DNA from: DATCYX01 sp963714425
GTDB lineage: Bacteria > Chloroflexota > Anaerolineae > Anaerolineales > UBA4823
Direction: 5' to 3'
NCBI GenBank assembly: GCA_963714425.1
Contig: CAVQOI010000004.1
Coordinates: forward strand, 248,001-312,000
Length of the DNA stretch: 64,000 nt
Shown here: positions 54,358-61,510 of the stretch, piece by piece
Position numbering within the stretch: the first letter of the stretch is position 1
Layout: each line of letters opens with the position of its first letter
Notes under the pieces: model-generated
Database searches by the model: none
What the model saw: only the letters and a program-made list of their open reading frames with translations
Told to the model about the DNA's origin: nothing
Made by a program: the position numbers and the translations under genes

Positions 54358-55362
54358 TTATTCTCGCTCCATGCCCCGTGGATTTTCATGTGTTTCATAT
54401 CGTTCTAAATCATCTTGCATCCATCCATCGTCAATCTCGCCCGCCCAGGGAAGCATATCAGCGATGGTTCCAAGGTCATAGTCGCTGCGAACCTCGATGC
54501 GGCTAAGATAAAACAAGCTTTTTTCGGAATGCCGGTACGAAGTTCCCAACCCAACTGCAGCCATGTATCCAGCATCTTTGACCAAGTTGGTAACGTACTT
54601 CGAGGTCAGGCCGAACGGATAGGCAAATATCTCTACGGGAGTCCCTAGCATCTGTTCGATTGCGCTGCGAGAGTCCACAATTTCTTTATTCAAGCTCGCT
54701 TCACCGCTGCGCAGGCTAGTGTGTGACCAGCTGTGGTTACCAATCTCCCATCCAGCTTCCGATAGCTCAAGAAGCGCAATCTGATCCAAGAATTTCCCCA
54801 CCCCGATCTGCCTGTATACAACGAACACAACCCCAGCGAAGCCATAGTGACGCATGATCGGGAACGCATTTGTGTACACATCCTGGTTGCCGTCATCGAA
54901 TGTGATCACAACAGGGCGGGGAGGTAGATAGGCACCTGCCGTTATCGCTTTCACCAGCATGGAGAGTGGGATCGAGGTATATCCCCATTCCTTTAAGCTT
55001 CGCATCTGCGCCTCAAAATTCTTCGGGGTTACAAAATACCGGGATTGTGGAGTTCGTTGTGCAACGTGGTGGAAGAGCAAAATTGGTACAACCACATCCC
55101 CCGGAGCGTTCCAAACCCACTCAGGAGTGGAGGTTGCTTCTGGAGCAGGGCTTCCTGGGGCGTTCATTATATTCGCAAGTAGCGTTGCCTGAATTCCGGC
55201 GGGCATGAGCGTACTTGCAGGGGCGTTATGCGTTCGAGCTTGCTCCACTACGGTGTCATGCCCGCTCCACTCACTAGCACGAACCTGCTCGAGCGCAATC
55301 CCGCTAGGAGGCAAGAGCACCCCAATCAAAAAGATCATCAATAACTTGTGTTTATTTCCCAT
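54358..55362 (-). CDS. exported polysaccharide deacetylase (NodB family)
   Basis: Signal peptide (LLMIFLIGVLLPPSGIALE), then a NodB domain at about 110-330: PVVITFDDGNQD (catalytic Asp pair), GWEIGNHSWSHTSLRS (metal-binding His), EIFAYPFG and YMAAVGLGTS. Relatives deacetylate peptidoglycan or surface polysaccharide. It lies between two moeA genes and is tightly spaced with both, though no metabolic link is obvious. Confidence 0.9.
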   Translation of the reverse strand: MGNKHKLLMIFLIGVLLPPSGIALEQVRASEWSGHDTVVEQARTHNAPASTLMPAGIQATLLANIMNAPGSPAPEATSTPEWVWNAPGDVVVPILLFHHVAQRTPQSRYFVTPKNFEAQMRSLKEWGYTSIPLSMLVKAITAGAYLPPRPVVITFDDGNQDVYTNAFPIMRHYGFAGVVFVVYRQIGVGKFLDQIALLELSEAGWEIGNHSWSHTSLRSGEASLNKEIVDSRSAIEQMLGTPVEIFAYPFGLTSKYVTNLVKDAGYMAAVGLGTSYRHSEKSLFYLSRIEVRSDYDLGTIADMLPWAGEIDDGWMQDDLERYETHENPRGMERE

Positions 55363-55376
55363 GGACGAAATTGGAT

Positions 55377-56609
55377 TTAGAGAATCACAACGGATACAAC
55401 CTCGCCAGCCGCCAACCCGGTGGCATCTGCAGGAATGCGTATCAGCCCATCGGCGCGTGCCAGCGAGAAGATCAAATTGCTCTTTCCAAAAATTGGGTCC
55501 GCCTGGTAGCCATCGGTAGCAGGCGCTAAACGAACGGGTACCCAGTCTTCACGCCCAGCCTGAGACGCTAAATTAATGGTCAGGCGTGCAGGTACGCTTG
55601 GTTTTGGTCCGCGAGTCCGTAGACCAAGCAAAGATTCGATCACTGGCGTGACGAAAAGCCAGGCGATCACCAGTGCACTAACCGGATTACCAGGCAGGCC
55701 AATCGCGGCCTTCCCATCGCACACAGCCAGTATTGTTGGTTTTCCTGGGCGCACATTCACACCGTGTACAAGAACACCCGGCGAGCCCAATGAATCAATC
55801 ACCTGTGCAGTCAGGTCCCGCGTACTGGCTGACGATCCAGCAGTGATAACAAGCGAATCGCATTCTGCCAGGGCGCTCCTTGCGGCTCTGCGAATCGCTT
55901 CTTCCCGGTCAGGGATAATGCCGTAGCCCACTGGCTCGCCGCCTGCCGCTTCGACCAAAGCGCCCAACGAATACGCGTTTACATCGCGCACCTGGCCTGG
56001 AACGGGTGTCGTTTCGGGGGGAACGATTTCATCGCCGCTGGAAAGGATTGCGATCCTAGGCCTGCGCCTCACCTGCACATGCAGGAACCCTAATGCCATC
56101 AGCCCGCCGATCTCTGCTGGACGCAAGCGAATCCCAGCCGGGATGACCTTATCCCCAACAGCCACGTCCTCCCCCACCTTAAGCACGTTTTCGGCAACTG
56201 CGGCGGAGCGTAAGAGCTCCACCTCCCCTGGACGAACACTTTGCGTATGTTCGACCATCACGACCGCATCAGCCCCATCAGGCAGCATACCTCCCGTGTG
56301 GATCAAGGCGCACTGTCCCGTAGCAATAGCTAATTGCGGTGCTGTACCCATCGGGACTTCACCAACGATCGCAAGATATGCAGGCAAGCTGTCGCTAGCA
56401 CCAAATGTATCTTCTGCTCGCACTGCGTATCCATCAACAGTCGAGCGAGGGAACGAAGGTAATGGTTGTTGCGCAATTACGGGGTTAGCTGTCACCCGCC
56501 CGAGAGCTCTGATAGACTCGATCTCCTCTGCCTCAACATATCCGGGCAGATGGTCAAGCAATCGCATTAGCGCCTCAGGAGGCGGCAGCAACTCAAGAAA
56601 CTCCGGCAT
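55377..56609 (-). CDS. moeA: molybdopterin molybdenumtransferase MoeA
   Basis: 410 residues, the usual length. Motifs: LPSFPRSTVDGYAVRAEDTFGAS, TGGMLPDGADAVVMVEHT, IAILSSGDEIVPPE, DVNAYSLGALVEAAGG, LVITAGSSASTRDLTAQ and IGLPGNPVSALVIAW. Catalyses Mo insertion into adenylated molybdopterin. A GAGG lies just ahead of the ATG, 6 bases past the stop of the UbiA-like gene. With the fused moeA downstream the cell has two copies, perhaps for Mo and W or for different cofactor forms. Confidence 0.94.
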   Translation of the reverse strand: MPEFLELLPPPEALMRLLDHLPGYVEAEEIESIRALGRVTANPVIAQQPLPSFPRSTVDGYAVRAEDTFGASDSLPAYLAIVGEVPMGTAPQLAIATGQCALIHTGGMLPDGADAVVMVEHTQSVRPGEVELLRSAAVAENVLKVGEDVAVGDKVIPAGIRLRPAEIGGLMALGFLHVQVRRRPRIAILSSGDEIVPPETTPVPGQVRDVNAYSLGALVEAAGGEPVGYGIIPDREEAIRRAARSALAECDSLVITAGSSASTRDLTAQVIDSLGSPGVLVHGVNVRPGKPTILAVCDGKAAIGLPGNPVSALVIAWLFVTPVIESLLGLRTRGPKPSVPARLTINLASQAGREDWVPVRLAPATDGYQADPIFGKSNLIFSLARADGLIRIPADATGLAAGEVVSVVIL

Positions 56610-56615
56610 GAGGCC

Positions 56616-57536
56616 TCACCGCACCCAGAATGCGTATGCAAGCAAATAGGCTGGCGTAGCGAAAAGCGCCACAGCAGTCAACTTGAGCGATAGCCAGTTC
56701 GGACGGATTCCATCGGCGATCCGGCGCAACTGCCAGATCTGGAGCAAGCCAAGTGGCAACGGCAGGAAGGCAGGCAGACCGATGAAGAAAGGTAATCCAA
56801 AAGTCAGCGCCAGGGCTAGAAGGAGGAATGCTGCCAGGATCATGCCATTATGAAGCGCCATCGCCCTGCGCCAACCCAGTATCGCCAGCAATGACTGCCG
56901 CTGCTGGCGGACATTGCCGGTGTAACCCGAGAGCTGAAATATGATTATGGTTGACAGGCAGAGCGGAGTCAGGGGGAAAGTGCTCATCGCCAGCAATCGG
57001 TGAAGCTCGCCCGCCTGGAGCAGGTATCCCAGAGCCGGAACGAGGTTGGCGATCAGGATTGAAACTACCAGCTCTCCATAGCCGGTTGAGGCAAGGCGTA
57101 ATGGCGGAATGGAAATTGCCAGCACACCGAGGAACGTTAATGCCATGATCATCCATGCTTCCGGGGAAGGAGGCACCTGTCGTAACATCAAAACGCTAAG
57201 CGATGCAACGGCTGTTAGGCAAGCCGCAGATGCAACTAAGAGGGTAACCGGGCGCTTCCCCGATCCAGTTTGATTATTTGCATCCGCATTAGGATATACA
57301 CGCCCTTGAATCCGCTCATACAGGGCAGTGTAATACTCGTAGAGATACACGCCGCCTAAATGCAATGAGATGATCCATGCCAGTCCAAGGACAAATATCT
57401 CCCAATCGATATTGATGCCCAGGTAATCGGCAATCCCTGCGCCAATTGCGTAGGTTAATAGTTCTCCAAATAATAGCAACGGATTGGAGGCTCGCACCCA
57501 AAGCTGGAGCATACCGGCCTGGCGGTTTTCATCCAT
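56616..57536 (-). CDS. UbiA/MenA-like membrane prenyltransferase homologue with degenerate motif
   Basis: 306 residues, eight or nine helices. It looks like a MenA-type UbiA protein: ASNPLLLFGELLTYAIGAG at the start, then HLGGVYLYEYYTALYERIQG where active enzymes have NDxxDxxxD, and YGELVVSILIANLVPALGYLL. The first Asp motif is absent, so the enzyme may be inactive or use another chemistry. It overlaps the DinB-like gene by 8 bases and precedes moeA. Function unknown. Confidence 0.65.
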   Translation of the reverse strand: MDENRQAGMLQLWVRASNPLLLFGELLTYAIGAGIADYLGINIDWEIFVLGLAWIISLHLGGVYLYEYYTALYERIQGRVYPNADANNQTGSGKRPVTLLVASAACLTAVASLSVLMLRQVPPSPEAWMIMALTFLGVLAISIPPLRLASTGYGELVVSILIANLVPALGYLLQAGELHRLLAMSTFPLTPLCLSTIIIFQLSGYTGNVRQQRQSLLAILGWRRAMALHNGMILAAFLLLALALTFGLPFFIGLPAFLPLPLGLLQIWQLRRIADGIRPNWLSLKLTAVALFATPAYLLAYAFWVR

Positions 57537-58026
57537 TTTCGCTTTGACCGGTTGAGTTCAGCGCCCTGCGGATGTCTCTTTGGTGGATCTGGTTGTGCCG
57601 GTATAAGATCTTGAGCATATCTTCGATGGTTGCAACTCCTAACCAGGGATGCCTGCCAGAGATTGCTAGATCTGATTGCTGCAAACCTTTGACCAATGCC
57701 ACGCTTTTTTCTCGCAGGGTTGAAAACTTCGTAAGTAAGCCTTCAGTCGAATCCTCTTTCAGACCGGACACCTTTCTTTCATTATATGCATTCAAATCAA
57801 AGTCTTCAGGTGTCCCGCTTCCCCCAGACAGGATATTTTCTATGAGGCGGGTGATGCCAGATTCCGCCGAGACGAAATGTGCCAGCACATCACGCACAGA
57901 CCAAAAGCTACCTTCGGAATAGATGGTTACCAGCATTTGCTCAGGGGTCAGAGCAGCGAAGAAATCCAACGTCTTTAGACCTTCACTTGTCATGCGCTCA
58001 GCAATCGATGCGGGGGTAGCAACCAT
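57529..58026 (-). CDS. DinB-like four-helix protein
   Basis: Start at ATG 58026; the codon before is TTG. 165 residues in the DinB/YfiT style: FFAALTPEQML, SEGSFWSVRDVLAHFVSAESGITRLIENIL, and HPWLGVATIEDMLKILYRHNQIHQRDIRRAL. Possible metal-binding His residues are in VLAHF, HNQIHQ. Its ribosome site (GAGGACA) overlaps the stop codon of the rhodanese gene, so the two are coupled. Function unknown; relatives are thiol- or metal-dependent transferases. Confidence 0.8.
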   Translation of the reverse strand: MVATPASIAERMTSEGLKTLDFFAALTPEQMLVTIYSEGSFWSVRDVLAHFVSAESGITRLIENILSGGSGTPEDFDLNAYNERKVSGLKEDSTEGLLTKFSTLREKSVALVKGLQQSDLAISGRHPWLGVATIEDMLKILYRHNQIHQRDIRRALNSTGQSENG

Positions 58027-58035
58027 CAATTGTCC

Positions 58036-58506
58036 TCAAGGTTCAACGGGATATCCGGCATCTGTCCAGGCAGCGAGGCCGCCTTTGATCGGAGTTACAC
58101 GAGAAAACCCATTTTCCAGTAAGATTTCCGCCGCACGGGCGCTGGTTTCCTCAGCTGGTCAGGTACAGTAGGTGATGATCCAATCTGCAGGATCTAGCTC
58201 TTCCAATCGCTGAGGCAGCTCTTCAAGTGGAATTGAGATTGAGCCAGAAACGCGGCTTCGTGTAAATGCACCTGCATCACGCACATCCACGAATACGGCA
58301 GATCCCAGATCAAAGGCAGCCTTTGCATCTTTCACACCGATACGGGGCACATTCAAAGCATTCTCTTCAACGAGCGATTGTGGCGGTGACGTGACGCTCG
58401 GGCGATTGGCGAATTGTAAATACGATCCACCTGCTCCAATAATCAGGATCAATCCCAACCCAACTAAGATGAGCGGGAGGGTAGAAGCGCGGCGCTTATT
58501 CGACAT
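58036..58506 (-). CDS. membrane-anchored rhodanese with an in-frame TGA (selenoprotein candidate)
   Basis: The frame from ATG 58506 (AAGGAGAG ahead) encodes a membrane helix (LPLILVGLGLILIIGAGGSYL), a linker and a rhodanese domain: PRIGVKDAKAAFDLGSAVFVDVRDAGAF, SIPLEELPQRL and DWIITYCT. At codon 116 it meets TGA (58161-58159), but the same frame continues for 40 residues of clear rhodanese C-terminus (PAEETSARAAEILLENGF, KGGLAAWTDAGYPVEP) to a true stop at 58036. Relatives read YCxCP here, so TGA stands at the second Cys. It may be selenocysteine; a point mutation or sequencing error are the alternatives. Full length would be 156 residues. First gene of the molybdenum-cofactor operon; a possible extended -10 box (TGGTATGAT) ends at 58539. 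Confidence 0.8.
58116..58161 (-). promoter_or_regulatory. possible bacterial SECIS hairpin after the TGA
   Basis: Counted from the base after TGA, CGCC (18-21) pairs with GGCG (27-30) around a CGUGC loop that has a G; CCAG (14-17) can pair with CTGG (40-43) if nine bases bulge. The loop lies 22-26 bases from the TGA, inside the range known for bacterial SECIS elements. The asymmetric bulge weakens the case. Confidence 0.3.
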
Positions 58507-58652
58507 AATCTCTCCTTATTAAGTGATGCACATGGCAGATCATACCATAATGGTCTCAATAATTACACATCCTAGAGCATTGGGTTATGTAAGAGTAAAA
58601 CGTGCCAACCTGCTCATTATTGCACACTGGATTTGGTGATGAACTGATGCAC

Positions 58653-58694
58653 AAACCGGGCTGATTCTGGTTGAAGCCCAGATCACCCCGGTTT
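58653..58694 (-). terminator. hairpin past the proline dehydrogenase gene
   Basis: Outer stem aaaccggg / cccggttt (58653-58660, 58687-58694) and an inner, one-bulge stem tgattctgg / ccagatca. 26 bases past the stop. On the minus strand only a short GTTTG follows. The rest of 58507-58720 holds no gene. Confidence 0.5.
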
Positions 58695-58720
58695 AGAGTT
58701 TTTCGGAATAAACGAGGGGT

Positions 58721-59683
58721 TTATTTGCGGAAAAAATTTGAGATAAAGAACCAGACGTTTGCTGGACGCTCAGCCAGGCGCCGCATGAAATAAGGATACC
58801 ATTCTGTGCCGTAAGGCACATAAACGCGCACCGGATAGCCTTCTGAGGCAAGGCTCTCCTGCAAGTCTCGACGGATCCCATTCAACATTTGGAATTCAAT
58901 CGCTTTAATCGGAAGCCCAACTTGCTTTGCGTATGACTTTGCTACAAGGATGCGTTTTTCGTCGTGGGTAGCGATCACAGGCGGGGGTGGGATCAGCCCG
59001 TCTGCGCTCACCTCGGGACACTCCTGCTGCAATGCTCCGTCAATCAGCAGTCGCGCCAGGCGGTCAAAGCTGGCATCCACGTCCTGCTTCTTCGGGTAGG
59101 CTATTTCGGCAGGCTCTTTATAAGCACCCTTACACAAACGCACCCCAGTGCACTCCGCACGCAACTGTAGGATATCCTGCTCGCTGCGGTATAGATAGGC
59201 CTGGATGACCAATCCAACATTATCGAATCCGTGCTCAAAGCGCATCTTGCGGTAGATTGCCAGGGTCTTGTCCACCCAGGGCGAATCTTCCATATCAATG
59301 CGCACGTAGGAGCCAATATCGCGCGCGCGCTGCAGGATTTGTATTAAATTCTCCTCGCACAAGGATTCGTTGAGCGCCAGACCGACTTGAGTCAGCTTGA
59401 TGGAGACATTTGAGCGCACACCTGCTTGGACAATGGCGTCCAGGATCGCGATAATGTCTTGGGTTGCGCGGCGGGATTCTTCAGGATTGGTAGTGTGCTC
59501 GCCAAGATGGTCCAGAGTGGCATTGATACCCTTCATATTAAGCTTTCGGACGGTGGCAATTGCGTCTTCAAGCCTTTCACCCGCAACGAAGCGCGAAGCG
59601 GCGCGCCAGGCGAACGACCATCGAGTGACAATGTTTCGCGCCCAGGCGGCTTTAGAGAGATAGATGAGCAGTGCACGCAGCAT
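58721..59683 (-). CDS. proline dehydrogenase
   Basis: 320 residues, the compact monofunctional form, FAD-binding TIM barrel. Family patterns: LNMKGINATLDHLGEHTTNPEES, VSIKLTQVGLALNE, VRIDMEDSPWVDKTLAIYR, NVGLVIQAYLYRSEQD, VRLCKGAYKEPAEIAYPKK, ATHDEKRI and EFQMLNGIRRDLQ...VRVYVPYGTEWYPYFMRRLAERPANV. It oxidises proline to pyrroline-5-carboxylate, giving electrons to quinone. No pyrroline-5-carboxylate dehydrogenase is beside it. Confidence 0.95.
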   Translation of the reverse strand: MLRALLIYLSKAAWARNIVTRWSFAWRAASRFVAGERLEDAIATVRKLNMKGINATLDHLGEHTTNPEESRRATQDIIAILDAIVQAGVRSNVSIKLTQVGLALNESLCEENLIQILQRARDIGSYVRIDMEDSPWVDKTLAIYRKMRFEHGFDNVGLVIQAYLYRSEQDILQLRAECTGVRLCKGAYKEPAEIAYPKKQDVDASFDRLARLLIDGALQQECPEVSADGLIPPPPVIATHDEKRILVAKSYAKQVGLPIKAIEFQMLNGIRRDLQESLASEGYPVRVYVPYGTEWYPYFMRRLAERPANVWFFISNFFRK

Positions 59684-59989
59684 GACCGGGGATTCCTCTT
59701 CTCTTACAAGTCAGGTTTGGGGGGCAGTGTGGGGAAAAATATATTTGCAGGGCTGTGGTATCGAGACTCTCACGATGATTGCAATCCATTCCGCAAGCCT
59801 TCTCGTAATCCAGATGAAACATCGTCAAGTTCCGATCCGCTGAATGGTTCGGGCAAATGTTTGACCGGATAAAATCATTGTAGCATAAATCAACCTGGCA
59901 GTCTCTTTACAACCATCATGATGTTTATCGACAAAATACATGTTTTTTTCTAATAAAACTGACACCTTCGCAAGGAACCAAAATTTGCG
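59684..59989. other. intergenic region between proline dehydrogenase and rpoN
   Basis: No gene supported. A possible sigma-70 promoter on the plus strand (TTGACC 59861-59866, 17 bases, CATAAA 59884-59889) and a 10-base palindrome catcatgatg (59914-59923), which might be part of a regulator site. Runs of A/T near 59941-59960. Confidence 0.4.
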
Positions 59990-60005
59990 TGGCACGCATC
60001 TTGCA
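59990..60005 (+). promoter_or_regulatory. -24/-12 sigma-54 promoter upstream of rpoN
   Basis: TGGCACG (59990-59996), four bases, TTGCA (60001-60005): matches the sigma-54 consensus TGGCACg-N4-TTGCw at all core positions. Transcription would start near 60016, about 24 bases before the ATG, leaving room for the AGGAT ribosome site. It predicts that sigma-54 activates its own gene. Confidence 0.75.
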
Positions 60006-60039
60006 TCAGTATATAATCGAGACAGAATAGGATACTGCC

Positions 60040-61462
60040 ATGCTTCTTCAAACGCAATCCCCCTCCATGCGCCCGATGACCACCGCCCACCTGGCGACGA
60101 CAATGTCGTTGATGAGCCTGACGGCTGCCGAGCTGCGGCAGAAGATCGAATCTGAGCTGGCCTCCAATCCAGCTCTGGAGATTGCAGCCGGTCCGCGCTG
60201 CCCATCCTGTGGTCGCCCGCAAGCGGTGAGCGGACTGTGCCCGCTCTGTAGCCGTCCGCAGAATGTATCCAGCGAGGAGCCGATTGTCTTTGTCTCTCCA
60301 CGTGATGATTTCTTCACTCCAGGCAGCCGCCTCTCGAGTGACGATCTCCCCGGCGATGAGACTTCCGCAGAGAGTGAGGAGTTACCAACATTTGTTATGC
60401 GCCAGATTGCACCTGATCTGGATCAGGAAGATTGGAGTCTCGCTGCCCACTTGCTCACCAGCTTGGATGAAGATGGCTTGCTGCGTACCCCCCTGGTCGA
60501 ATTTGCACGTTACCACCACGTATCCATTTCGCGCATAGAAAGTGTCCTTTATATCATCCAACGCGCCGAGCCAATCGGCGTGGGTGCTACAAGCCCGCAA
60601 GAAGCCATGCTGGTACAGCTGGATGTACTGGCGGAAACCCGGACTGTCCCTGCGATGGCAGAGAGAGCCATCCGGGAGGGCATCGATTTGCTCTCACGAC
60701 GCCATTTCGCCGAGTTGGGAAAGCAACTAAATATATCCACCGCGCGGGTCAAAGAGATCGCGCAATTCCTCAGTGAAAACCTGAATCCTTATCCAGGGCG
60801 CTCACATTGGGGGAATATACGCCAGGGTAGGGAAGCGCCGCATAACGTTTACACAATCCCAGACATACTGATCAGTCATTTAGGCCAGGAGAAGAGCGGA
60901 CCGCTGGTGGTCGAGGTCATCTCACCTTTAGCCGGAAAGCTGCGCATTAGCCCCTTATTTCGCCGCTCGTTACAGCTTGCACCAGCTGAGAAAGCCGATG
61001 AGTGGCAAAATGATTTGGAGCAGGCTTCTCTGCTTATCAAATGCTTGCAGCAACGCAACCACACCATTGTGCGCCTGATGCAGCGCATCACATCCATTCA
61101 ACGCAGATTCATCTTACAAGGCGATGCTCACATGGAGCCGATCACCCGTGCCAGTGTGGCCAACGAGCTCGGCGTTCACGAGTTCGACCATCTCGCGTGC
61201 TGTGTCTGGAAAAGCGGTACAATTACCCAACGGCAAGATCGTCCCACTCTCAAAAATGTTCGATCGCAGCCTGCATATTCGCACTGTGCTACGCCAGATG
61301 ATCAGCGAGGAAAGCAAACCGTTGACCGATACAGAGCTTGCAGCGCTGCTAAAAAAGAAGGGCTACCAAGTTGCCCGGCGTACTGTCGCCAAATACCGTT
61401 CAATGGAAGGGATTTTACCAGCGCACTTACGACAGCCCATGCTAGCGTCTGGCTCTAGATAA
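60040..61462 (+). CDS. rpoN: RNA polymerase sigma-54 factor, interrupted by a +1 frame change
   Basis: Frame 1 runs from ATG 60040 through region I (MRPMTTAHLATTMSLMSLTAAELRQKIESELASNPALEI), a zinc-ribbon-like CPSC...CPLC (Cys54, 57, 67, 70) and the core-binding region, to VANELGVHE at 61182. There the frame turns nonsensical and ends at 61458. One base later the family sequence resumes: STISRAVSGKAVQLPNGKIVPLS, then the RpoN box ARRTVAKYR, stopping at 61462. Skipping one T at 61183-61184 gives 473 residues, normal for RpoN. This is a sequencing error, a recent mutation or a programmed shift. The genes for an NtrB-like kinase and NtrC-like regulator follow. Confidence 0.85.
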
Positions 61463-61510
61463 TTTGAGCAACACCCTTCAATAACACCTTATGGATCGTT
61501 TCGCCCTCCG

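Noticed and set aside
58139..58158. Hairpin GCTG-AGGAAAC-CAGC right after the TGA as a SECIS element
   Set aside because: Its loop is only 8-14 bases from the TGA, closer than known bacterial SECIS loops; the later hairpin at 58141-58129 fits better.
60012..60017. TATAAT as the main promoter of rpoN
   Set aside because: No -35 box at the right distance (the nearest, TTGCGT at 59985, is 21 bases away); the -24/-12 element is a much better match.
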